Positions 17,814 through 25,459 of a DNA stretch of 64,000 bases are shown piece by piece. The notes beneath the pieces are model-generated. The model searched no databases and was not told the DNA's origin. It saw only the letters and a program-made list of their open reading frames with translations. Positions within the stretch are counted from its first letter, which is position 1. Every line of letters begins with the position of its first letter. Source of the DNA: Burkholderia dolosa (GTDB taxonomy: Bacteria; Pseudomonadota; Gammaproteobacteria; Burkholderiales; Burkholderiaceae); assembly GCF_902499135.1 (NCBI RefSeq), contig NZ_CABVPR010000007.1, positions 62,001 to 126,000 of the forward strand, in the 5' to 3' direction. The translations under genes and the position numbers were made by a program.

Positions 17814-18839
17814 ATGGAATATGTCAATCTGGGCCGAACGGGCCTGAAAGTATCTCGTCTTTGCTTGGGATGCATGAGCTATGGGGAGCCTGCCCGCCTG
17901 CCCCAGCCCTGGTCCCTCGATGAAGCAGCCTCCCGCCCGTTTTTTCGGCAAGCGCTCGAGGCGGGCATCAACTTCTTCGACACTGCCAATATCTATTCGG
18001 GCGGAAGCTCCGAGGAGATCACGGGCCGAGCGCTCAACGACATGGCGCGGCGCGAAGAGGTCGTCGTCGCCACCAAGGCGTTCTTTCCGTGGCGCAATTC
18101 ACCCAATACCGGGTTTCTCTCGCGGAAAGCGCTGCTTCAGTCGATCGACGACAGTCTGACCCGCCTCGGCATGGATTACGTCGACCTCTACCAGATCCAC
18201 CGTTTCGACCACGGCACGCCCGTGGAGGAAACGATGGAGGCGCTGCACGACATAGTGAAGTCAGGCAAAGCCCGCTACATCGGTGCATCCTCGATGGAGG
18301 CATGGCGCTTCGCGAAAATGCAGCACGTCGCGGAACGCAACGGCTGGACACGCTTCATTTCCATGCAACCGCAGTACAACCTGCTCTATCGGGAGGAGGA
18401 ACGCGAAATGTTGCCTCTTTGCGCCGACCAGGGCGTCGGGGTCATTCCATGGAGCCCGATGGCGCGCGGCAGGCTGACGCGCGACTGGAGCGAAACCACG
18501 CGCCGCACGCAGAACGATGCCTTTGCGCTGCAAATGTATCGGAACGCTGAAACCCAGGACCAGAAGGTGGTTGATGTCGTCGCGCGTATCGCCGAGGCGC
18601 ACCATGTGCCGCGCGCGCACGTCGCACTGGCGTGGCTGTTGACGAAACCGGCGATCACCGCGCCGATCATCGGGGCAACGAAGCCCGAGCATCTGGCAAC
18701 CGCCATCGGCGCGCTCGACTTCTCGCTGACGCAGGACGAAATCGCCGCGCTCGAAGCGCCGTATGTCCCCCATCCGGTGGATGGCATCGTGCCACCGCTT
18801 CCGGAACATCCGCCGACGATTTCAGCGCCGCGGAACTAA
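17814..18839 (+). CDS. Aldo/keto reductase
   Basis: NADPH-dependent TIM-barrel reductase of 341 residues. The catalytic set is visible: Asp and Tyr in NFFDTANIYSGG, Lys in VVVATKAFF and His in VDLYQIHRFDHGTP. The cofactor-binding end is seen as APIIGATKPEHLATAIGAL. The ATG at 17814 is preceded by GAAGGTG; the longer frame to 17784 starts with an unsupported extension. It follows the flavodoxin pair by 133 bases in the same direction and may be part of the same LysR-controlled set. The substrate is unknown. Confidence 0.93.
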   Translation: MEYVNLGRTGLKVSRLCLGCMSYGEPARLPQPWSLDEAASRPFFRQALEAGINFFDTANIYSGGSSEEITGRALNDMARREEVVVATKAFFPWRNSPNTGFLSRKALLQSIDDSLTRLGMDYVDLYQIHRFDHGTPVEETMEALHDIVKSGKARYIGASSMEAWRFAKMQHVAERNGWTRFISMQPQYNLLYREEEREMLPLCADQGVGVIPWSPMARGRLTRDWSETTRRTQNDAFALQMYRNAETQDQKVVDVVARIAEAHHVPRAHVALAWLLTKPAITAPIIGATKPEHLATAIGALDFSLTQDEIAALEAPYVPHPVDGIVPPLPEHPPTISAPRN

Positions 18840-18846
18840 TGTCGCG

Positions 18847-18910
18847 AGCGGCGGTACGTTCAATGGCGGTAGCTTGCGAACTCGCCGCCGCGGTTGAACG
18901 TACCGCCGCT
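18847..18910. repeat. 16-bp perfect inverted repeat between aldo/keto reductase and monooxygenase genes
   Basis: Arms 18847-18862 (AGCGGCGGTACGTTCA) and 18895-18910 are perfect reverse complements separated by 32 bases. The element begins 8 bases after the reductase stop and ends 27 bases before the next ATG. There is no U-tract. It could be a transcript-stabilising hairpin, an attenuator, or a cruciform or protein-binding site. Confidence 0.7.
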
Positions 18911-18937
18911 GGACGAACATCGAATGCGAAAATAGAT

Positions 18938-19381
18938 ATGAAGGACCCGTTCATCGAGTGCCGACGTCTTATCCTCTTCGCGCTCGTTGTGATGTGTGCG
19001 GTACTGCCGTTGGGGCAGCACGGTAACGTCCATGCGCAGGAGCCAAAAATGTTAGTCCGTATCTCCGAAATCGAGATATTCAATCAGCATCTCGAAGCGT
19101 ATCGGCGCATCTTGAACGAGGAGGCTGAGGCGTCGATGCGCGTCGAGCCGGGGGTAGTGTGCATTTTCCCGATGGCTCAAAAGGATAGCCCGACGCACAT
19201 CAAGATTGTGGAAATTTATGCGAGCCACGATGCGTACGACGCCCATATCCAGTCGCCGCATTTCAAGAAGTACAAGCGTTCGACGCTGGACATGGTGAAG
19301 TCCCTTCGACTGGTTGACATGGATGGGCTGGACGCTGACGCAATGCCGCTCATCTTCAGGAAATTGAGAGGTCGGTCGTAA
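18938..19381 (+). CDS. Secreted antibiotic-biosynthesis-monooxygenase-like (quinol monooxygenase) protein
   Basis: Protein of 147 residues with an N-terminal signal sequence (LILFALVVMCAVLPLG then VHAQE). It is followed by an ABM-type ferredoxin-like domain: VRISEIEIFNQHLEAYRRIL, EPGVVCIFPMAQKDSPTHIK, VEIYASHDAYDAHIQSPHF. YgiN-like quinol monooxygenases have this pattern but are normally cytosolic, so export to the periplasm is the odd feature. The ATG at 18938 gives a complete signal peptide. It sits downstream of the aldo/keto reductase and the 18847 inverted repeat. Confidence 0.85.
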   Translation: MKDPFIECRRLILFALVVMCAVLPLGQHGNVHAQEPKMLVRISEIEIFNQHLEAYRRILNEEAEASMRVEPGVVCIFPMAQKDSPTHIKIVEIYASHDAYDAHIQSPHFKKYKRSTLDMVKSLRLVDMDGLDADAMPLIFRKLRGRS

Positions 19382-19738
19382 CAAACACCGGCCAGATGGG
19401 AAGAATGGATCGCCATGAAAGCGTGCGTGTCCGTTGTCGGAACTCGACCTGCCTACCGGATGTCTTGTTGCTGTTGTTGGTCCACGACCGTTTTTGGCCG
19501 GTTGCCGCCCGACGCGGTCGGCTGCAGCCGACCCTGAGCTGACAATCGACGCGGCGCAGACTCGGCGGCAGGTTACAAGGTAGAACGGCCGCACGGCCCA
19601 CTGTTGCTACGGCCAACTCGGCGGCCATTGCGAATGCTCAGGTATCGGTGCTCGCAGGGCGGCCATAAGTTGCCCGCACCTGTCATTCTCACCATAACAG
19701 CCTCAACCGTCCGAGCTGAGACAAGCAGATAGCATCGG
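19382..19738. other. Intergenic region with palindromic repeat copy B
   Basis: No gene is seen. It contains the 44-bp repeat (19496-19539) and marks an abrupt drop in GC towards the RelA/SpoT-DUF262 pair, consistent with a junction of imported DNA. Confidence 0.5.
19496..19539. repeat. 44-bp intergenic repeat with 18-bp palindrome, copy B
   Basis: Identical to 15508-15551 over 44 bases, with the palindrome GGTCGGCTGCAGCCGACC at 19516-19533. It lies about 200 bases from the 3' end of the RelA/SpoT-like gene. Confidence 0.75.
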
Positions 19739-20737
19739 TTAGTTTGTATCCTCGAGGCTGAAGCCTATCCCTGCAATTGTCGTCTTTGGAAAAAGACTGC
19801 GAAGCTCTTCCGTGATGTATGGAATGTATCCCTTTAATGGTCCTGTTATCAATTCTGCGTTCGCTAGGGTTCCAATGCAGAACTGAAGGAGCGAAACGCT
19901 CTTGGGGTATGCCGCTCCAACTTGATCCAAGGCCGCCTCGATGGTTTCCAAACGTTTCTCAACGAACCGTTCAGCTACCGCTCCCTTTACCGCATCCTTA
20001 CTGGTCGAAATGATAAGGCGTTGGACATTCTCACAGAATCGCATCCAGCTTAATGGGCGTATTTCTAGGGGAAGAGTTCCTTCATCAAATCGAGAGCGAA
20101 ATACCTGTTCTATTCTGGCTCGAATAGCCACGTCCGGCCATTTCTGCTTGTGAATAGCATTCGCTGCGCCATCGAAGCCCAAAACTAGCATATCCAACTG
20201 CTCGACCGACGCTTTTAGCTGTGCAGCCAGCCTCAAACGACTCCAATCGACCCGCTCACCTTTGTACGCTAATGAATGCGTCGCTACTGACCATGCATGT
20301 TCGAACGCTGTACGAACTTGAATTTCAAATGAAATCTTCGTCAATTCGCTATGTGCGGCGAAATCACTGCTCCGCAGTTTGGCAACAACGCGGGTCGCAT
20401 CGAACCGAAAAACTGCGGGATCTTTAAGAGTTGTTCCTCGCAATTTTATTTCAACAACATCAAATTGGTCCTTGAGCCATTGAATCACCTGTTCCTCTTC
20501 ATCGAGGAACGGAATTACTATGGAGCATCCGTACAGGTCGTCAAGTTTGCTCCAACTGTCAAAACGACCCGTTTCGATCTTCTCGAAGAGCGACTCAGTA
20601 TCCTTGAGGCGCCCTACGAATGCGTAACCGTGCGCGTTGCAAAAATTAAAAATTCGTTCGCGAGCGCGCTGCTCAACCTTCTCAAGGTAAGGCTTATACA
20701 GGTTGTGCTTTTGGACAAGCTGCGCAGGGATGATCAC
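19739..20737 (-). CDS. RelA/SpoT-fold nucleotidyltransferase domain protein
   Basis: Protein of 332 residues with an N-terminal RelA/SpoT synthetase-type domain. Arg43 and Lys45 lie in GRLKDTESLFEKI (the nucleotide-binding R-x-K...S...K pattern). Asp66/Asp67 lie in KLDDLYGCSIVI, and Glu138, Gln140 and Arg142 in FEIQVRT, followed by His147. These match catalytic positions of ppGpp synthetases, except that the usual Arg of D-x-x-G-x-R is Ser72. The HD hydrolase and the regulatory TGS/ACT domains are absent. The C-terminal ~150 residues match nothing I know. It starts with GTG, overlapping the DUF262 gene by four bases. Candidate toxic or signalling nucleotide pyrophosphokinase. Confidence 0.85.
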   Translation of the reverse strand: MIIPAQLVQKHNLYKPYLEKVEQRARERIFNFCNAHGYAFVGRLKDTESLFEKIETGRFDSWSKLDDLYGCSIVIPFLDEEEQVIQWLKDQFDVVEIKLRGTTLKDPAVFRFDATRVVAKLRSSDFAAHSELTKISFEIQVRTAFEHAWSVATHSLAYKGERVDWSRLRLAAQLKASVEQLDMLVLGFDGAANAIHKQKWPDVAIRARIEQVFRSRFDEGTLPLEIRPLSWMRFCENVQRLIISTSKDAVKGAVAERFVEKRLETIEAALDQVGAAYPKSVSLLQFCIGTLANAELITGPLKGYIPYITEELRSLFPKTTIAGIGFSLEDTN

Positions 20738-21768
20738 GCTTGTTTCACCGCCAGTATAGATCGCATGTACCGCACACGTGTCTCGCGCGGCCCTTTGTCG
20801 TTCGATGCAGATCTTGCTGCATCGAAATAGTTAGCAAGCGCGAGATCGGCTTCGCGAGCCTCCAGAAGGTCAACTGTGTCCACAAATCTGCGCAATGCGG
20901 CCGCAGATTGCTCAGCTGACCCGAGTTGCCCATCCTGTTGCAGTGAATCTATAGCACCAAAAACGGCGTAGAAATCCGCCTGATTTCGAAGTCGTGTGAC
21001 AGCAAGATCTTCATCAGCCGCTAACACGCCTGCAATGTACGAAATCGCCGCACGGTACCGCGCATCACATTCGACACGCGCCTCCCATTCAGAGTCACGA
21101 TCCGCAAAAGCCTTATCCAAGTCATCTTGGCTGTAGCCCCGCGGCCCTTCTTCGAGCAACAACAAAAGCAGGGCAGTGAACTCAACATCCTTCATTTGCT
21201 TCCTGGACTGAGCGGCGAAGCGAGGAAAGTTGGCCGGTAGCACCGACTGTTGCCACTCCGACAACTGCTCCGATAGCTGAATAAATTCCCCGTCCAGCCT
21301 TGCGTGGCGAAGTTCTTGGGCTGTTAGTTTTGCGACATTTCTATTAATTCGATCGAAAATCGAATTAATTACGCCCTCATCATTCGTCGGAATATATTCA
21401 ACGAGCAATTGATACGACCAAAATTCCCGACGCACATTCTCGTCAAGTCCCTCGAAATACTTCCCTCGAAGCGCGGTTAACTCAGATTTCTCGCCGACAG
21501 CAAATTTTCCTTGCACAAACTCGAGGATGGTAGTAATCCGCTGCTTACCATCAACAACGTGATACATGGATGTTCCCTCTGCACTTATTTCCTCGTAGAG
21601 AAATATCGCAGGAGCGGGATAATTAAGCAGGACGGTGTCAATGAAGTACGCTTTAAATGCATCATTCCAAACGCTCCGTCGCTGGTATGGCGGATCTAGG
21701 TCAAGGGCAGATCTCTTGTAGAGATCATAGAACCAGCTTAGGTTCTGAAAATTTTGTCGGCGGATCAT
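20734..21768 (-). CDS. DUF262 (ParB/GmrS-like) domain protein
   Basis: Protein of 344 residues with the DUF262 signature: PPYQRRSVW at residues 26-34, VVDGKQRITTI with DGKQR at 73-77, and IFDRINRNVAKLTAQELRHA further on. DUF262 is the ParB-like NTPase module of defence proteins such as GmrSD and SspE. Here no DUF1524 HNH nuclease follows, and the C-terminal half is alpha-helical and unrecognised. It is the first gene of a two-gene unit; its TGA overlaps the GTG of the RelA/SpoT-like gene. GC is clearly lower than in flanking genes, suggesting horizontal transfer. Confidence 0.88.
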   Translation of the reverse strand: MIRRQNFQNLSWFYDLYKRSALDLDPPYQRRSVWNDAFKAYFIDTVLLNYPAPAIFLYEEISAEGTSMYHVVDGKQRITTILEFVQGKFAVGEKSELTALRGKYFEGLDENVRREFWSYQLLVEYIPTNDEGVINSIFDRINRNVAKLTAQELRHARLDGEFIQLSEQLSEWQQSVLPANFPRFAAQSRKQMKDVEFTALLLLLLEEGPRGYSQDDLDKAFADRDSEWEARVECDARYRAAISYIAGVLAADEDLAVTRLRNQADFYAVFGAIDSLQQDGQLGSAEQSAAALRRFVDTVDLLEAREADLALANYFDAARSASNDKGPRETRVRYMRSILAVKQA

Positions 21769-22282
21769 ATTTTAAGAAAGTGGTGTTGTAAGGTGGCGTC
21801 TGACCGCACAAATATACCAGCTACGGCAGTAATGCGTGATGGTCCAACTGAACTGCCGGAATATGTCGATGGCACATATTACCGGAACCGAAAGCCGGTG
21901 AAACTGCCGGCACTGCGGGCAGGCTGCGAGCATCCAGCGATTCCCGCGCTAGCGGGTCACCGACCGCCTCGACCGAAGATGTGATTTGCGCATTCCGCGA
22001 CCGAACGGCAGCTTCCGGGAGCGCGCTGGTCGTTCCGGCGTCTTCATGCATGAACCAGTGAACGGCTCTTCATGGTCAATAGCTGCCACTCGCCATCGCC
22101 CACAACCGACGAGATGGCGAATTTCGACAGTCCCGTGCGGCCCGCTGGGAACGGCGCAGCGAAAGCAACTTTCCCCGTCACGTGAGCACGAAGTCCCCGC
22201 AGCACCTGCAACCGTCGCTCCAATGACGCAGCCGGTACCTGCGCCCGATCCGACCTTAACGCGACAAACGATACCGCCTGCT
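21769..22282. other. Intergenic stretch upstream of the DUF262 gene
   Basis: No gene can be supported. Short frames on both strands (for example 22044-22286 minus) give protein-like but unrecognised sequences without convincing starts. It should contain the promoter of the DUF262-RelA/SpoT unit, but no clear -35/-10 pair could be picked out by eye. Confidence 0.35.
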
Positions 22283-23287
22283 TCATTCGTCATCGCTGTC
22301 ACGAGCCAGCGCGCGCAGTGCTTCTTCAAGGCGCTGAAATTTGGCATGCTCGCGCCGTGCGATGTCGGCGGCTGCCAAATCGCCGTCCGATGAAGCGCGC
22401 AGCGCCCGGTTCGAAGCTATCGCGGCGCACTCCTCCGCTCGGCGCACGGTCGTCCATAGTGCATCCTCCAAACCGGATTTTTGGACTGCGGCGAGCGCTT
22501 CGCTGGAGAACGCGTGACCGGTATGGCATCGATATCGCAGGGGCGCGTCGTTGTCGATGCGCCACACCACGCCGCCGCACTCGGGACACGTCACGGAACT
22601 ACGCTGACCGATTGAATCGAGCTCGTCGGGAGACGTAACCCCAGTGAGCGCGATGCGCGCTTCCGTCTCGGTCGGATCTGTGCTGGTTCGCACGATGGTC
22701 TCCTTCAGCGGAGCGTTGAGCGCCTGCATGATTTCGTTGCCGATAAGCTCCAATCGCACTACACGCGCGGTTGGAACGGCTCGCACCGTGCTGAGCGGCA
22801 TGCTCGGAGCAATGCTGTCGGTCGGATCCTGAATAATGACGGTGCCCCCGCGAGCACTAATGGCAGCGGCGCCGGAAGCGCCGTCGTCGAGCTCTCCGGT
22901 CAGCACAACCGCGACCGCCCTGGGTCCGAACTCTATCGCCGCCGACCGGAACAACGGATCGATCGCGGGGCGAGCAAAGTTCTCCTTCGCCCCCGCGCTT
23001 AACGCGATCTTCCCTTCGTGCACCATGAGATGCCTATCGGGCGGTGCGACGAAGATTGCGGAGCGCCGAAGAGCATCGCCTGCACGGGCATGCTCGACCG
23101 ACAGCGAGGTGTGCGGAGCAAGCAGTTGAGGGAGAACGCTCTTGTGTGCTCCGATGTGCATGACCAGCAGTATCGCAGCGTCGAGTTCGCTCGGGAGCGT
23201 CGGAAGGATCGCGCGCAGCGCGGGCAGGCCTCCGGTGGAAACTCCCAATACGACTATGCGGTTCGGCTTGGAATCATCAAGTCTCAT
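22283..23287 (-). CDS. Orphan CheB-type methylesterase domain protein with C-terminal Cys/His cluster
   Basis: Protein of 334 residues made of a CheB catalytic domain without the usual receiver domain. The catalytic Ser17 is in GVSTGGLPAL, His44 in LLVMHIGAHK, and the Asp in VVLTGELDDGASG. After the domain comes a zinc-ribbon-like segment, CPECGGVVW ... YRCHTGHAF, and a helical C-terminal region rich in Ala/Glu/Arg. No cheR, cheA or receptor gene is adjacent. CheB-only proteins of this kind occur in proteobacteria with poorly defined roles, so chemotaxis should not be assumed. Confidence 0.88.
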   Translation of the reverse strand: MRLDDSKPNRIVVLGVSTGGLPALRAILPTLPSELDAAILLVMHIGAHKSVLPQLLAPHTSLSVEHARAGDALRRSAIFVAPPDRHLMVHEGKIALSAGAKENFARPAIDPLFRSAAIEFGPRAVAVVLTGELDDGASGAAAISARGGTVIIQDPTDSIAPSMPLSTVRAVPTARVVRLELIGNEIMQALNAPLKETIVRTSTDPTETEARIALTGVTSPDELDSIGQRSSVTCPECGGVVWRIDNDAPLRYRCHTGHAFSSEALAAVQKSGLEDALWTTVRRAEECAAIASNRALRASSDGDLAAADIARREHAKFQRLEEALRALARDSDDE

Positions 23288-23839
23288 CGGTGTTCCTGAT
23301 TGGAGGAATCGTCAACGGGCGTGCCCGGGCCTTTTGCCTGCGCATTAACCATACCCGCTCCGACTCCGAATGCTTCCAGCGGAACAGGTCGTCCCTGCAC
23401 TTCCGGCGCTTTCAGCGCTCACGCCGGCCGATGACACGCGTTACACAAACCGGAAACAAACGACCGCTCTGCCCAGCTCATGAAGCGTTTTTCTGTCCCC
23501 GCCGAGGCGTTCGCGAACGTCTGAAGATGGCCGAGCGCGACCCGACGCAGTCGCCCACCGATGTCCCGCGACACGGTATTCCAGAATAGGTGACCGAACT
23601 TGAGATAGACAGCGTCCGGTCTGTCCTTGGCGCTTCGACCGGCCGTGCGGTGTGTCGAAAAACAGTCCGGAACTCAGGCCGTCACTGCCGGAACGCGTGG
23701 TCCACCACGCGAGGTGACCAACTTGATGCGGACGTACGCGAATTGACGACACCGTTTCGACGGTGATGGGACCGTCAATAGAGTCGTCAATTCGCGGCCG
23801 AACGCCTCGATCCAGGGGATGCTGGAACGACGAGTCGAA
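23288..23839. other. Intergenic region with an inverted repeat
   Basis: No supported gene; several overlapping frames look random. The notable item is the 14-bp inverted repeat at 23737-23750/23783-23796. This stretch separates the patchy accessory segment from high-GC DNA typical of the rest of the window. Confidence 0.4.
23737..23796. repeat. 14-bp perfect inverted repeat downstream of the DUF3331 gene
   Basis: Arms CGCGAATTGACGAC (23737-23750) and its exact reverse complement at 23783-23796, with a 32-base centre. The centre holds a small second hairpin (ACCG/CGGT). It lies 44 bases past the stop codon of the minus-strand DUF3331 gene and could be a transcript end structure or a mobile-element or integration scar. 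Confidence 0.6.
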
Positions 23840-24265
23840 TCAAGCGGCCGATTCGATCTGCTCGAGTACCGATGCGAGGATCATCGCGCCTGCGTTGAGC
23901 GGCACGGGGCGCGTCGGCCGAGGCCGGTAAATCGCGTCGCCGGGCTGGACCGCGCGCCCGCTTACCGCGCACACGCCGCCGAAGCGCGCGCGTGCCGTCT
24001 GCCACACCTGTTCCCCGTACGCGCACCGCGTCGCGTCGCGCCATGCGAGCGATACGGTCGTCGCGGTCTGACGCTCGAGGAAGCTGACCGCGACCGAGCG
24101 CCGTTCGACCATCGCAGCAGCCGCTGCGACGACGACGCGCGTGCGCCGGCCGCCGCGAGGCCGTGCAGCCGCGCACACGTCGCGAACCGTGCACGACTGC
24201 GTGAGCAAACCGAGCATCTGCATCCACGGATCGACGTCCGTCACGTTCGTTCGACTATCCATCAT
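23840..24265 (-). CDS. DUF3331 domain protein
   Basis: Burkholderia-type protein of unknown function, 141 residues from the ATG at 24265 (a second ATG follows directly; GAGAGG precedes it). The diagnostic block is VSLAWRDATRCAYGEQVW, then GGVCAVSGRAVQPGDAIYRP and PLNAGAMILASVLEQI, which define DUF3331. The paired Cys residues (TRCAYG, GVCAVSG) could bind metal, but this is speculative. It lies downstream of an AraC gene and a small ORF in the same direction; co-transcription is likely. Confidence 0.88.
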   Translation of the reverse strand: MMDSRTNVTDVDPWMQMLGLLTQSCTVRDVCAAARPRGGRRTRVVVAAAAAMVERRSVAVSFLERQTATTVSLAWRDATRCAYGEQVWQTARARFGGVCAVSGRAVQPGDAIYRPRPTRPVPLNAGAMILASVLEQIESAA

Positions 24266-24309
24266 CGTCCTCTCTCGTTGCGTAAAAATCCCGGCGCTCG
24301 CCGGCGTAT

Positions 24310-24519
24310 CTATCGCGCAATCGCGCGATCCCATTCCGGCGCGGTTTCGCGGCGAGCCGCTTCGCGTGCCGCATCGGCGCCGATGCCGGCCACGATCGAT
24401 GCGACGTCGTGCATCGGCTGCGGTTCGCGCATGCGGGCGTCGTCATGCGCGCCGGCCGCACAGCACAGGAAGGCCTCGCTGATCGCGAGAAACGCGCGAA
24501 TCCATTCACTGTTCTTCAT
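24310..24519 (-). CDS. Small hypothetical protein between AraC regulator and DUF3331
   Basis: Sixty-nine residues starting MKNSEWIRAFLAISEAFLCC, with a later Ala/Arg/Glu-rich helical part. The ATG at 24519 lies inside the end of the AraC gene (14-base overlap), and GGAGG is present 10 bases upstream, so translational coupling is plausible. No family is recognised. Support comes from position, ribosome-binding site and codon use in keeping with its neighbours; it could still be spurious. Confidence 0.5.
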   Translation of the reverse strand: MKNSEWIRAFLAISEAFLCCAAGAHDDARMREPQPMHDVASIVAGIGADAAREAARRETAPEWDRAIAR

Positions 24520-25459
24520 GAGCACTCGTCCTCCAGCAGCACGGCGTCGCGCCGACGAAACGCTTGAATACGGTCGTGAAGTGCGCCTGCGAACGAAAGC
24601 CGCTGCTCAGCGCGACGTCGAGCACGTTGTGACGCGAGTCCAGCAGCAGCTGCTGCGCGCGCTCGATGCGGCGGCGCATCAGGTATTCGTGCGGACGCAG
24701 CCCGGTCGCATGGCGAAACTGCGCGGCGAAGTGCATGCGCGTGAGGCCCGCACTCTGCGCCATGTCGGCGAGGCCGATCGGATCGGCAAGATGCGCATCC
24801 ACGTACTCGACGACGCGACGCATCCGCCACGACGGCAGCTCGGCCGCACGCCGCGTGTCGCGCCGCGACGCGGAAAAGTGACGCGCGATGATCCGCGACA
24901 CGATCGCGACGCTCACGCCGTCGGCAAACACCTTGCCGAGCGCGCCGTCGCGCGTGTGCGACACCGCGAGCGCCTGGCCGAGCCGCTCGAGTGCCGGGTC
25001 GCGGATCAGGCGCGGATCGTCGATCGCGATGTCGCCCGCTGGCGGCCGGCCGAACAGGTCCTCGTAGCATTCGGCCAGCACGCGCTGCGACGCGAACAGA
25101 TGAAGCACGTCGCTCGGGCCGCGAAACGCCGCATCGCAGTGCACGCCCGGCGCGGTCACCTGCGCGGCGCCCGCGGTCACGCGGCCGTCGACCAGCACGC
25201 GGCCGGCATGCGCGAACGTCAGCGACGTGCACTTGAGGCTGATCGCGATGCAGTGCCAGCGGTCGCTGCCGTCGTGCGCAACCTCGACGGCGGTCGAGTC
25301 CTGTCGCGTCCATCGCGACAGCGCGATGTCGGCGTGGGGTGCCGCATCGGGCTCGCGCCATGCACGCTCGGCGCCGATCGGGCCGCGTGCGGCCGGACGG
25401 AGATCCGTCATGCCGGCGCGGTCGCGGGTGTCCGGTCGATTCGGCAAGGAAAGAATCAT
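24506..25459 (-). CDS. AraC-family transcriptional regulator
   Basis: DNA-binding regulator of 317 residues. The C-terminal double helix-turn-helix is clear: DPIGLADMAQSAGLTRMHFA for the first, and the signature NVLDVALSSGFRSQAHFTTV followed by FKRFVGATP for the second. The N-terminal domain is of the less conserved sensor type and gives no ligand clue. The ATG at 25459 is chosen for length and the AGGT upstream; longer in-frame extension is not protein-like. It probably regulates the small ORF and DUF3331 downstream. Confidence 0.9.
   Translation of the reverse strand: MILSLPNRPDTRDRAGMTDLRPAARGPIGAERAWREPDAAPHADIALSRWTRQDSTAVEVAHDGSDRWHCIAISLKCTSLTFAHAGRVLVDGRVTAGAAQVTAPGVHCDAAFRGPSDVLHLFASQRVLAECYEDLFGRPPAGDIAIDDPRLIRDPALERLGQALAVSHTRDGALGKVFADGVSVAIVSRIIARHFSASRRDTRRAAELPSWRMRRVVEYVDAHLADPIGLADMAQSAGLTRMHFAAQFRHATGLRPHEYLMRRRIERAQQLLLDSRHNVLDVALSSGFRSQAHFTTVFKRFVGATPCCWRTSAHEEQ

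Noticed and set aside
22044-22286. Minus-strand 80-codon ORF upstream of CheB
   Set aside because: Protein-like in part but no recognisable family or start signal; the region is left as intergenic.
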